Source of the DNA: Mesocentrotus franciscanus
Lineage: Eukaryota; Echinodermata; Echinoidea; Camarodonta; Strongylocentrotidae
Assembly: GCA_037976565.1 (NCBI GenBank)
Contig: CP137672.1
Location: 35,604,737 to 35,668,736, forward strand
DNA length: 64,000 bases
Reading direction: 5' to 3'
The notes under the pieces are model-generated. The model was not told where the DNA came from and did not search any database. It worked only from the letters and a program-made list of their open reading frames with translations. How positions within the stretch are numbered: position 1 is the first letter of the stretch; the number at the start of each line of letters is the position of its first letter. Below are positions 1-9,799 of the stretch, piece by piece. A program made the position numbers and the translations under genes.

Positions 1-353
1 TCAAGCCGGTGGTGGCAGAGTCTTTGCGGCGTACCGGACAATGTTCTTGATATTTTGGCAATGTTATAAGAGTAACATTATCATTATAATTCATATATTC
101 ACTTCTAAACGATGACATTTGATCATCTTTCATTGCCATTACATTGAGCGAACCCAGATGGAGAATTTCTTGTCAAAACTCTTTTATTAAGCGAATCTCA
201 ATCTTTGTAGTTTTAAATAGTACTACCCTCTGAACCATCATCAAGGACAACTTTCCTCAATAAACGACATGCCTAGGGCAACTATGAAGACATTTTAATC
301 AGTTAACAAAAACATATAGAACTAGATGGAACTTCAACTGCGCGCAGTCGATG
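1..353. other. No recognised feature
   Basis: AT-rich sequence with no repeat, reading frame or RNA that I can identify. It runs up to the left end of the inverted-repeat element that begins near 354. Confidence 0.5.
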
Positions 354-390
354 ATGCCTCCGCCATAGAGCAATTTTACAAACCAAAATG

Positions 391-1200
391 GAAGCAATTT
401 TTAAAATTCAAGTTTGATTGTAATCCATCTGTTGGTTCTAATGATAACGCGATCACGAGCTATTTTAGGATACATAATGAGCCCTGTGACCTTTGACCTC
501 GTGACCCCAAATCTAATCAGTTCATTGGCTCTGCAAGATACATACATGACCCAAGTTTGGCGGTAATCCATCAATCGGTTCTTGAGATAATGTGATCACA
601 AGCTATTTTGCATACATAACGAGCCCTGTGACCTTTGACCTCGTGACCCCAAAGTCTAACCAGTTGATTAGCTCTGCAAGATACATACATAACCCAAGTT
701 TGGCGGTAATCCATCAATCGGTTCTTGAGATAACGTGATCACGAGCTATTTTTGCATACATAATGAGCCCTGTGACCTTTGACCTTTGACCTCGTGACCC
801 CAAAATCTAATCAGTTCATTAGCTCTGCAAGATACATACATGACCCAAGTTTGGCGGTAATCCATCAATCGGTTCTTGAGATAACGCGATCACAAGCTAT
901 TTTTGCATACATAATGAGCCCTGTGACCTTTGACCTTTGACCTCGTGACCCCAAAATCTAATCAGTTCATTAGCTCTGCAAGATACATACATGACCCAAG
1001 TTTGGCGGTAATCCATCAATCGGTTCTTGAGATAACGCGATCACGAGCTATTTTTGCATACATAATGAGCCTTGTGACCTTTGACCTTGGACCTCGTGAC
1101 CCCAAAATCTAATCACTTCATTAGCTCTGCAAGATACATACATGACCCGAGTTTGGCGGTAATCCATCAATTGGTTCTTGAGATAACGCGATCACGAGAA
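391..1200. repeat. Tandem repeat, ~142-151 bp unit, five copies plus partial
   Basis: The anchor GAGCCCTGTGACCTTTGACC begins at 479, 621, 765 and 916, and in slightly changed form at 1067, giving periods of 142, 144, 151 and 151 bp. A degenerate partial copy precedes the first unit (about 391-478). The last three units are longer because the heptamer TTTGACC is duplicated inside them. Each unit carries CATGACCCAAGTTTGGCGGT and then GGTTCTTGAGATAACGCGAT. Units are nearly identical, so amplification looks recent compared with the rest of the window. Confidence 0.92.
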
Positions 1201-1204
1201 CGGG

Positions 1205-1246
1205 ACGTACGTACGTACGTACGTACGTACGTACGGACGGACGGAC
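1205..1246. repeat. (ACGT)n followed by (GGAC)n
   Basis: A self-complementary ACGT repeat runs from 1205 to 1234, followed by three GGAC units to 1246. The ACGT part is palindromic in every register and could extrude as a hairpin. It separates the satellite array from the terminal hairpin of the element. Confidence 0.9.
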
Positions 1247-1260
1247 AACCAGAAAACATA

Positions 1261-1290
1261 ATGCCTCCGGCTACGTTGTAGCGGAGGCAT
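1261..1290. repeat. Terminal stem-loop of the 354-1290 element
   Basis: ATGCCTCCG at 1261-1269 pairs with CGGAGGCAT at 1282-1290, and CTAC pairs with GTAG inside it, leaving a very small loop. This gives a hairpin of about 13 bp at the right end. The same arm also matches the left end of the element at 354, so the right end can pair locally or with the far end. Confidence 0.85.
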
Positions 1291-1336
1291 AAAAACCTAT
1301 ATAGAGACAGAGTGACAGAAAATAGACAAGGATAAA

Positions 1337-1492
1337 GAGAGAGAGAGAGAGAGAGAGGGAGTGAGAGATGTTGAGAAAGATAGAGTTGGAAAGAGAGAAA
1401 GACAGAAAGATAGGGGGAGATATATAAAAAGGGGAGAGTGAGAGAGAGAGAGAGAGAGAAAGAAAGAGAGAGAGAGAGAGATAGAGGGGGAG
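1337..1492. repeat. (GA)n purine tract
   Basis: Two nearly pure GA runs (about 1337-1360 and 1438-1482) are joined by purine-rich sequence. The long minus-strand frames here translate only to Ser/Leu runs and are artefacts. Confidence 0.9.
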
Positions 1493-1767
1493 GAGAACAG
1501 GAAGACAGAAAAAGTGCGACAGGTGGACAATTATTTTTCTCGCGCAATAATTAAGAACACGAATCTTGCTTGAAGGTTGTGATTCAATGAACATTCTGAA
1601 ATGCACGATCATTGATCATATACCGACTGGTTTATATGATCACATCCGCATATACGGACTGCCTGTGATATAATCATATACCGTCTACTTGATGATAAGA
1701 AGTGCGACTACCCCTTCCCTTCCCAAGTTTACCGGCATATCATAACTCATGCTTATTGTCTGCATTA

Positions 1768-3851
1768 TTGTTTGTTTGTTTGTTTGATTGGTTTTATTTC
1801 TGCGTTCAAAAAGATACAAATTCAAAGTCAAATTACAAAAATTCGAACAATAACAAATACAATGAATAACATGTTTACAAAAGTAATTAAATAGAAGGTC
1901 ATGTACAATTATATCATACAATAAACATGTACGAAGCATACACAAAAGATAACAAATACATAGTAAACTTTTTTCAATAAATTAGAGAGGTAATTTAGAA
2001 CGCAGGAGACGACCATCGTGAGCGGTTAGGCTGGAGATGGACGGTGGCCTCAAAAAAAAAAAAATTGGCGACATAACTCTCTTGGGAAAACATGAGTGAT
2101 CAAGTGGGTGCAGTGCAAGTGCAGGTGTGGGTGCAGAAAGCAGTTGCATGCTAAAGTATAAAATAAGTCACGGATTTATACTAATTTAAAGAGTGGGGAG
2201 CGTATGATTGTATTATTTTTCGCTTAAGTGTAGCTTTTAAGGAGTAGATGGTTGAACAGAACTTTATGTTGTCGGGAAAATTATTCCAAATGTCCGGACC
2301 AGAATGTCTAATAGATTTGTGATTTATTGATAATTTGGGATTTGTAAGGTGGAAGTTTCCAGATATGCGAGTAGGGTACGAATGAACAGAACTATTAAAC
2401 CTAAAAATGTTATCAAAGGATGGTGGAAGTTGATTATTAATGTACTTAAACATAATGACTGCTACTTGAATAGTGTTCAAATCGACAATTTTTAGTGTTT
2501 TAAGTTTTTAAATAAAGGATCAGTGTGAGCTAAGAAATGCGAACCTGTACAAATACGTATGGCCTTCTTTTGCAGTTTAAAAATAGAATTAATTTTTGTC
2601 GAACCACAATTTGCCCATACAATATTACAATATGTTATATACGGGAGAACTAGCGTATTTTAAAGTAGAAAGAAGGTTGCATGGGGTAGAAGAAACTTTA
2701 GCTTGGAGATTATTCCAATACTTTTGGAAATGGACATTGTAACGTGGTGTAAATGCTCATTCCAAGTCAAAGTTTCATCTATAAGTACTCCCAAAAACTT
2801 GGACTTAGTTTTCTTCTCTAGCAGCATATCATCGATTTTAATATATATCGGTGTATCTGTATTATGAAATGATGTTTAAAATACATGAAATGGGTCTTTT
2901 TTGTATTAAGAGAAAGTTTATTGGACTTAAACCAGTTTGATACTTTGTTAATTTCATAATTCAAAATATTGTTTAAAGAATTAAGGTCTTTATGAGAATA
3001 AAATATATTTGTGTCATCGGCAAATAAGAAAAAAGAAAAAAGGGGGATGTATTGATAATATCATTAACATAAAGAATAAATAATAGTGGACCTAAGATGG
3101 AGCCTTGAGGAACACCGCATTGAATCAAAAGAGGATCAGAATCATAACTATTGAATGTAACATATTGTTTTCTGTTTGTTAAATAATCTTTAAACCATAA
3201 GAGTGGCTGACCCCGAATTCCATAATGACTGAGTTTGGAGAGTAGAACAGTGTGATTGAGCGTATCGAATGCTTTACTCGAGTCACAGAATATACCTATA
3301 ACATGTTTTTTGTTAGCTATGGCACTTGTAATTTTGTCATAAATTTGAATTAATGCTAGGTCAGTTGAGTAATTTTTCCTGAAGCCATATTGATTTGAAT
3401 TGAGTATTTTGTGTTTAGTGATAAATTTATGTAGCCTATTATGAACGATTTTTTCTAAGACTTTGGATATACTTTGAAGTAGGGAAATTGGCCGATAGTT
3501 ACTAATTTCGTGGGGATCATTTTTTTTTAGAATGGGATTGACTTTAGCTATTTTTAATAGATCAGGGAAAACACCTTGTGATAACGAGTGATTAAATATG
3601 TGAGTTAAAGGCTTTGCAAGTTGGTAAATTATTTCTTTCAGGAGAGACATATTTATTTTATCGAAACCGTGAGATTTTGAGTTGTTAAGAGATTGGGTAA
3701 TACTAATAATTTCGCTAGGATTTGTCGGGTTTAAAAAGAGAGACTCTTGGTTTTTATTGGAAAGATAGTCTGTAAAGTGAGCGCGAGTTCTGTTAATTTT
3801 GCTGGCGAGTTCAGGGCCGATATTCGTAAAAAATGAATTAGTACAACTCTC
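1768..3851 (-). mobile_element. 5'-truncated non-LTR retrotransposon (LINE)
   Basis: On the minus strand a decayed reverse-transcriptase ORF is followed by about 410 bp of AT-rich 3' UTR. The element ends at 1768-1790 in a TTTG repeat (CAAA on the element strand), preceded by an AATAAA-like signal ('GAAATAAAACC'). A short tandem tail instead of long poly(A) is usual for several non-LTR clades. The 5' part (endonuclease, gag-like ORF1) is missing. Recognisable coding starts near 3840 and a stop lies at 3852-3854, a typical 5' truncation. Clade (CR1/L2, Jockey or relative) cannot be decided by eye. It is a dead copy. A T-run at about 2049-2062 interrupts the 3' UTR. Confidence 0.85.
2181..3851 (-). 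pseudogene. LINE reverse transcriptase, frameshifted remnant
   Basis: The reverse transcriptase would have copied LINE RNA at a nicked genomic target. From 3851 down to about 2973 the minus strand reads the fingers and palm: NYRPISLL (motif 1 region), a K..EKIVHNRL stretch, AFDTLNH (the catalytic A-box Asp) and GVPQGSILGPLLF (B-box). The frame continues upstream of the Met at 3650 to a stop at 3852, with FFTNIGPELASKI as the truncated start. The catalytic FADD box (C-box) lies at 3012-3023 but in another frame, because of an indel in the T-rich run just before it. At least one more frameshift follows, near 2870. The thumb motif FLGVLID (about 2770-2795) and a C-terminal block (2181-2480, IWNNFPDNIK region) remain readable. 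No active protein can be made. Confidence 0.88.
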
Positions 3852-3854
3852 TCA

Positions 3855-5560
3855 GTACAACTTTGCACTTTCTTCCTACGCGAGCAATCATAACATTTAG
3901 TAAAGCCGTGTAGACAAAGTCACTTTAGACGTTGCATAAACGGTTTGTCTTGTATAATATAATTTTTTTTCGTAATTTGTATAAACTGATATTAAGAAAG
4001 ACACCAAAAAACTGGCAGAAAGCAAAGACTGAATGTAAAAGACCCAGAAGAGATCTTCGAACAAGCTTGGATGAAAACATGAGGATCTTTAATAGACATT
4101 AAAGAAGAAATGCCGGAGAATAGCAAAGTAGAAAAAAAACATGCCTACAACAATTTTGCCAAGGAGACAAATATGGAAGGGGGTGAAATATTTAAACGTT
4201 AACATCTAGTACAGTGATTTAGGTTTGGTTATTATGCTTAATTGACCTTGGATAAGGAAAGATGAAAGCAAAGTGGAAACACGTCTATCAAAATCGATGA
4301 TGTAGGATTGTCACTTTTGGCATTTTTCCTACCCCTGGCATTTTTACTTCTGACATGTTTACCATTGACAGTTTTACACAGACCCGGGTAGGCGTAGGCT
4401 AAACTTTAGAAGCGTCAGAAAGCAACCATTTCGATGGAACAGGTAGGTGCCCCTTTACGAGATGAAAAATTCCTTTAATGTGAAAAAAGACCTGAGATGG
4501 GTTAATGTGCCTCGTGAGGTACAAATGCTCATTCTGGGATTAAATATCTGGTGGGTCCCCTTTGTTTATAATGCCATCCACTATACGAATCAAAGAGGCC
4601 TGTATTTCCATGCAGGCAGTCTACCAATAAACACGCACTGATAAAACTATAAAATCTTCTTCTTGTTGGTGATAAAGTTGTTGAAATAATTCGCTTGACA
4701 AATTATTCGGATAAGATGAATAAATCAATCCTTGCCAGATATACCATCTGGCCTGAAACTCTCGACCACCCCCTTCAGTATGACATGAAGAATACCTATA
4801 AATGGCGACTCTCACTATCTGTCATAAGACTCATGATGTAATACCCTAACCTCTCCGAGACCTCTCTTCCCCCGAACATTACACCGCCCCCACCGGGGAT
4901 GCCAACCAGCTTGGTGAAGCAGAAGAAAAAGGGATGCGGAAAGAATTATGACTTCTTTACAATCCATCTCGTTTCAGAGTTGGTGTGAAATCACAAAAAA
5001 CCTTAAGGCTTCACATTTTCCTGAATTGTGTTCGCATAGTGTAAAGGTATTGAACAGAGCTAGACCCAACTGTAATTTTCCACATTTTAAGCACTATATT
5101 TGATTTGTATACGCCGTTACATCGATAACTTCATATTAAGCTTTTTTTCATTAGGAGCATGCCGGTGAATTTCTTTTTAAACATGACTTTGTGATAGGGA
5201 GATTTTGTTATATTTATGTATATAATTTATTTCGCTATTATTTCGCTATTTCGAGCAGACAAAACGTGAGAGAAATTATACATGTAATATATGGGAGTCA
5301 TAACAATGGTGTCGTGCATAGTCAGAGTACAAGTTATTGTTTTCCTCACACACGTTCTATATTAAACTCAAAACACTCAGAATGATTCGTATTTGATACC
5401 CAATTTTAAAAGAAAAGAACAGGTTCTTTAGATCGGTTATAACAAAGATTATTACACTTTGTTTTTAACATTCATATATTTTATACTGCTCTAAACTTAA
5501 TCTATCACACTCAAATGTATCAACTCAGATCTTCTTAAATCTTCCACCTCTTCCTCTATC
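3855..5560. other. No recognised feature
   Basis: AT-rich unique-looking sequence. The reading frames (up to 64 codons, for example 4447-4641 and 5191-5385) have no recognisable similarity and are at chance length. No repeat or RNA is apparent. Confidence 0.5.
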
Positions 5561-5561
5561 T

Positions 5562-5593
5562 GTCTCCCCCCTCTCTCTCTCTATATATATATA

Positions 5594-5634
<41 letters not shown>

Positions 5635-5660
5635 TTATTTATTTATTTATTTCACATATT
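5562..5660. repeat. (CT)n / (TA)n / (TTTA)n compound microsatellite
   Basis: CT runs at about 5570-5582 and 5594-5612 alternate with TA runs, then a TTTA run at 5634-5651. The TTTA part directly abuts sequence that looks like a retroelement 3' end on the minus strand, and may be its 3' tail. Confidence 0.85.
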
Positions 5661-6110
5661 TATACAGGGTATCTCATTCAGATTAAAAACTGGTCTTCCA
5701 TAAGGCCCTGTCTCATTAAAAATACACATAAATTATATACAAATTTCACAAAACAAAATCATACAATAACAGTAGGAAGAAAAAGACAACAATTAAATAA
5801 ATAAAGCATGTTAAAGTATGTTTAATTCCTAATATAAATTTAAATTTTTTGTATGCGCCTTGAGCATCTCTAGAGATGGATATGTTGCGCTTTATAAATA
5901 TTGTTATTATTATTATTAATATAACATCAAAGCACAATGATAAAGCAAGTAAAACTAACAATATGAAATGAATTACGATAAAAACTGATCTTTCATGTTG
6001 CCCTGCTCTGTAAAATTACAAATAGATATACAAAATGCTTCCATACATAATAAAGTGAGAGAAAAAAAATAGAGTTTACCATCAAATACGACAACAAATA
6101 TAGTAAAGGT
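5641..6110 (-). mobile_element. Probable retroelement 3'-UTR fragments, duplicated
   Basis: A segment at about 5681-5742 (ATTAAAAACTGGTCTTCC, then GCCCTGTCTCATTAAAA) recurs in diverged form at about 5977-6033 (GATAAAAACTGATCTTTC, then GCCCTGCTCTGTAAAA). Both are followed by A-rich sequence with similar spacing. With the TTTA-repeat border on the left this resembles LINE 3' UTRs inserted on the minus strand, but no coding part is present. It may be two insertions or one tandem duplication. Confidence 0.5.
5851..5918 (+). mobile_element. SINE/LINE 3' tail with (ATT)n
   Basis: The sequence runs GTATGCGCCTTGAGCATC, then GGATATGTTGCGCTTTATAA, then an ATT repeat. This 'GCGCxTTGAGCA..GGATA..GCGCTTTATAAAT' plus (ATT)n arrangement is the usual 3' end of SINEs and their partner LINEs in marine animals (general knowledge, not searched). 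Only the 3' end is present. It sits between the two halves of the duplicated retroelement sequence, so it probably inserted into it. Confidence 0.6.
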
Positions 6111-6217
6111 AAGATCATATTAAAATAAATGATACAATATAAGAAGTTAAAATGACCTTTGTATTAAAAACAGGAAGTGAGACACCGTTCATAGAATATT
6201 TTAAAAGAGCAAGAAAG

Positions 6218-6218
<1 letters not shown>

Positions 6219-6250
<32 letters not shown>
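6219..6250. repeat. (CT)n(CA)n microsatellite
   Basis: A CT run of about 11 units is followed by CA units. It lies inside a pyrimidine-rich stretch that continues weakly to about 6420. Confidence 0.9.
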
Positions 6251-6259
6251 CTTTTCTCT

Positions 6260-7540
6260 AATCGCTCTCCTTCTCTGTTATAATGCCCATCTAACTTTTG
6301 CACTCTACTCATTTCCATACTCGCTCATTCCAAAATCTCCCCAATTTCCGCATCCCCTTCTCTTTTTACCTCGTTACCTCCTGTTCTATCCTCTAAACTC
6401 TACCCCCTTCTCTAGGTTACCTAACCTACCTGAGGAGCCTGTGTCACTGCGACCAAGCACCTGGGCGCCGTCGGCGTGTTTTGCTAGCCATTCCCGCTAA
6501 ATATCTTCTGCATAATCCTCGAGCAAAAAATCGGACAGTCTAGCTTCATAATTGAATCAAGATGACCGAATTATCCTTCTTATTTTACCCTTGCCCTACG
6601 CCGAGATTGTAAAATATGATTTGTACTATAGGGAAGGAAACCATCTTGCTAATATTGCTTTGTTTATTCCGGGAATGGGGTCATATTTGGTAATTAGGGA
6701 TTCAGTGGACGCGGTAGATATTTATGTTCCTCACAAAGCATATTTCAATGAAATTACTTTTCCTTGAAAATGCCCCCCTCTCCAACTAACCAATATTGGT
6801 TGTGGACGGTATTATTGTATTTACAATTTTGTATTGAGCCACGGTATAATCTGATATGATCTATTAGGCAAAACATAATATTGCACAACAAAGATACTCG
6901 CGTTATCGGGTTTCATTTTCTTTTTTTTGACACACAAATCACGTAACACGTTTCATTATCTTAATTAGCACGGACGGTTTTTGTGCCATTTATAAGGATA
7001 GCAAGGCACTTTTAATGGCGTATATTACTCACGTCATTTGACTCATGATAGAAGACTGAGTTATGAATGAATTAAACACGCATTACTTAAGATTGGCAAA
7101 AGATTCAAATTAATATACTGCAATATCATTTGATTTCAAATTGGTTTAATTAGCTCTAAGCAGTTGGGGTCATTTCATAAACCACCTGGTTTAGAAGGAC
7201 AACGGAACGAAATAGAGGACTAATGACCGGCCATGTAGGTCAAGCGGTCATTTTGATTGGCCCAACAATGGGCGAATCGAGTGAGATTGAAGTTGCCGAC
7301 TCTGATTTTAAGGGCAAAGTGGACCGTGAAATGACAGATCGCTCATTTTATTTGAAGACTGTAATTATCAGGAAAGAACGTCCACACCGACATGACATTT
7401 GTAAATGGGTGTAGTGATCAATGTGATGAGCATAGGAGTTGGTAAGAGTAGTGACATATAGTTCAGATCACGGGATTTCACTTTGTAAACAATAAGCGAC
7501 CGTTGGTGGAACTAGTATCACTTCTCCCTATCAAAAAGTT
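6260..7540. other. No recognised feature
   Basis: No gene, RNA or dispersed repeat is recognised. Two small frames (6552-6767 and 7223-7414) are of chance length and show no familiar motif. Confidence 0.5.
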
Positions 7541-8080
7541 AATAGTGTTCCACAGTGTGAAATTAGTGTGAGCGGAGTACGTTTCTAAAGTCCACACTAT
7601 GAATGGATAAATCCCTTGCATGGTCACACACTGGTGCATATACTCTATGATTCGTTGTGACCACAGCCTGTCAAAGGGTTCACAATATGAACACACTGTG
7701 TTAACATTGTCCACACTATGAATGTGATCACAATTTGATACGTACACTCTGTGATTTTTGTGATTGCGGTGTGTCTCAGTGTGATATAGTATGAACACAG
7801 TAGTTTAACATTTTCAACACTATGTATTTTCATCACACTCTGGAAATTTCTATATTTTATCAGTGATCACAATGCGTCACATAATGTAAAAGTGTGAATA
7901 CAGTATGTTTGCATTTTCAACATTGTGATTTAATCGCAATGTGATAACATACACTTTGATTCCATCTGGCCACAGTAGTGCTACACCATACAACACAGTG
8001 ATACGAGAGTGTGAGCATAGTGATCACAGTGTCTCCAACTGTTCGCACTATGACTGTGCCAAAGCGTTTCAAAACTGTAT
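7540..8080. repeat. Diverged minisatellite, ~110 bp unit, five copies
   Basis: The anchor TCCACACTATG and its variants begin at 7591, 7710, 7814, 7917 and 8042, giving spacings of 119, 104, 103 and 125 bp. Each unit also carries CAGTGTGA-type and GTGATCAC-type words, so the block is rich in CACAGTG/CACTGTG on both strands. The copies have drifted considerably, so the array is old. The two overlapping minus-strand frames here (7478-7798 and 7645-7836) are the repeat read in two registers. Confidence 0.8.
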
Positions 8081-8394
8081 GACACTCTACTCATTACTGT
8101 AGCGCTTCACCAAATAAGATATAATCATTTGCGTGTATGCGTTAAGATTTAATACAGGCTATGTAGAATGATAATACAAGATTAGGCTAGCTCCTTTAAA
8201 TAAAATTAGCCATAATGGTTTAGAAGAAAGACCTGTAGCCCATGCACATTAATGAAAAACATACACCTCTCACACCTGAGCCTTACTTCTACATAGTACA
8301 ATGTGCCTCTGCGGATAGGTCAGAAGTATCATTGCCTATATGCCGGGAGGCGACAGCACGGTGTAAGTTATCTTAGCTGAGGCTGTCGGGAATA

Positions 8395-8531
8395 TACAGC
8401 ATCCCTCTCCCCACAACCGATAAAGGTGGAACAGAAATAGGATCGTCCACACTGCAACTCACGATTTCCAATGTTGCCATGGCTGTGCATGGATCGAACC
8501 CAACTGGTTATTGCGCACTAGTTGCCCATTA
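8395..8531 (-). mobile_element. tRNA-derived SINE, head and body
   Basis: On the minus strand the sequence carries a perfect internal B-box, GGGTTCGATCC (8491-8501). Upstream is a tRNA-like head, CTAATGGGCAACTAGTGCGC, whose A-box is degenerate. Pol III would have transcribed it towards lower coordinates. The body continues to roughly 8395 or beyond, but I cannot place its 3' end. The 5' part of the head is interrupted at 8531 by the MITE at 8532-8737. Past the MITE the likely remainder of the head reads GGTAAACATAACGTC on the same strand. Confidence 0.65.
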
Positions 8532-8737
8532 GGCCTCGTTCAGATACGACGCGGTAAACCGCGGCGTTTTTTCCTCCATTAAACGTAAGTGTAATACGCT
8601 TCTCATTTCATTTCTATATCTTGTAACACAGAGCTAAGTAATACGCGTAGACCTTTGCTGCGCGCGGTTGCCACTCATAATCTTACATGTTTAAAAAAAG
8701 ACGCCGCGGTTGTCCCTATTCATATCTGAACGAGCCT
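8532..8737. mobile_element. MITE, PIF/Harbinger-like
   Basis: This 206 bp element begins GGCCTCGTTCAGATA and ends with the reverse complement of AGGCTCGTTCAGATA. The inverted repeats extend about 55 bp inward with small gaps (ACCGCGGCGT and TTAAAC.TGTAAG occur in both arms). Both sides are flanked by TTA (8529-8531 and 8738-8740), a 3 bp target duplication of the kind made by PIF/Harbinger transposases. It has no coding capacity. It inserted into the head of the adjacent SINE, so it is the younger of the two. Confidence 0.82.
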
Positions 8738-8807
8738 TTAGACGTTATGTTTACCTCATTAGTACAATACGATTTGTTTATGTTTGCCTAATACAACGTA
8801 CCCCGCT

Positions 8808-8895
8808 TTCACAAAGGGAAAAATTCCTTAAAGCCGATTAGTTCAAAGAGCTTTAAACTAACCAGCTTTACATACAACATCATTCACACACAGAA
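8808..8895. mobile_element. Small palindromic MITE, copy 1
   Basis: TTCACAAAGGGAAAAATTCC is followed by an inverted core around AAGAGCTTTAAACTAACCAG and ends near CATTCACACA. It aligns over its whole length with the better preserved copy at 9144-9234. The right terminus is diverged. Confidence 0.65.
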
Positions 8896-9143
8896 AATTT
8901 CGGTGCGATCGTTTAAAAAATCAATGCTTTTAATGGCGCAGTAGGGCCATTGCGCATTGTGTGTTTACTATCAGGCAGATTGGCGCGGGCTAATTGGCGC
9001 CCGGTCTTAGCTCCGCCCAGTTAAGGACGTATAACAGTTCACACACAAAATGTCTTGCCTCTTAGATACGGACTTCGTACAATCTGCTCTGACCGGCGTA
9101 TAGATCGCGAGTTCGTTTCTGTCTGAACATCGTATAAACGACG

Positions 9144-9234
9144 TTCACACAGGGAAAATTTACTTTAAAGCTGTTTAGTTAAAGAGCTTTAAACTAAACA
9201 GCTATAGATATGATGAATTTTACGCCTGTGTGAA
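9144..9234. mobile_element. Small palindromic MITE, copy 2
   Basis: This 91 bp element has ends TTCACACAGG and CCTGTGTGAA. Its centre folds on itself: AGCTGTTTAGTT (9169-9180) pairs with AAACTAAACAGCT (9191-9203), around AAAGAGCTTT. It has no coding capacity. A diverged sister lies 336 bp upstream. No target duplication is evident. Confidence 0.75.
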
Positions 9235-9714
9235 AAGGCTGGTATTTGGTAGGTTACATATTTCAACAATAATGGGAACAGAGTTTACCATCGGTAACAC
9301 ACCCATAACCGGCAATAGATGGCAGTTTTAGTAGTACATGAACTGTATTTCTTTTCTGCTCTATTTTGCAGCTGGGACATCACATTTACTTAATTTCATT
9401 TTCCCGCTCCCAAAAGTGACCATAAATTTGATTAGAGACACGACCCAGTGGTATTTCACGTAAGAGAGACCTTCTCAGTGCGGGAATATGCACACATGAT
9501 TCTCATTGTATATTTGACATTGGTCAAATTCTCCTCAAACATAATCTGTCCTACATCATAAATATGATTCCTCTTTATATGTGGTTATTGTCGTCGTTGT
9601 AGTTTTTGCTTTTATTTTTATAGAAAATGTGGCTGTTTTAGTGATGATGATGTCGATGATGATGCTCTTATGCAAACAAAGCGTTCAGAATTATCGTCAG
9701 ATAAATTTATTTTG
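9235..9714. other. No recognised feature
   Basis: Unique-looking sequence without a supported gene or repeat. Confidence 0.5.
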
Positions 9715-9720
9715 GAGTAT

Positions 9721-9785
9721 GATGGCTCAGTGGATATTTAAAAGAGCAATCTTAGATTGTGAGGTTGTGGGTTCGAAGTCAAGCA
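9721..9785 (+). mobile_element. tRNA-derived SINE head fragment
   Basis: The A-box TGGCTCAGTGG (9723-9733) matches TRGYNNANNNG. The B-box GGTTCGAAGTC (9770-9780) differs from GGTTCGANNCC at one place. Their spacing is that of a tRNA promoter. The arms do not fold into a good cloverleaf and no clean acceptor stem is seen, so this is a SINE head rather than a functional tRNA gene. A frame across it (9581-9817) is accidental. Confidence 0.65.
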
Positions 9786-9799
9786 AATATCAGAGTGCT

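Larger units (their letters stand above)
354..1290. mobile_element. Inverted-terminus element carrying a tandem satellite
   Basis: The left boundary reads ATGCCTCCGC (354-363) and the right boundary is its exact reverse complement GCGGAGGCAT (1281-1290), so the block has short terminal inverted repeats. The interior is mostly a tandem array, then an ACGT/GGAC microsatellite (1205-1246), then a terminal hairpin (1261-1290). I recall the ending 'GGACGGACGGACAACC..AAAACATAATGCCTCCGG' as a common dispersed repeat of echinoderms and other marine invertebrates, which is unverified memory. No transposase is present, so it would be non-autonomous. No clear target-site duplication is visible. Short apparent ORFs inside (for example 930-1112 and 1081-1281) are the satellite translated and are not genes. 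Confidence 0.7.

Noticed and set aside
1167..1612. Three overlapping minus-strand frames of 77-126 codons
   Set aside because: They are the complement of GA microsatellites and of the satellite end, and translate to Ser/Leu/Phe runs.
7540..8080. CRISPR array
   Set aside because: Units are ~110 bp, diverged throughout, without short constant repeats and unique spacers, and the genome is eukaryotic.
9721..9785. Functional tRNA gene
   Set aside because: A- and B-boxes are present but the acceptor and anticodon arms do not pair well; better explained as a SINE head.
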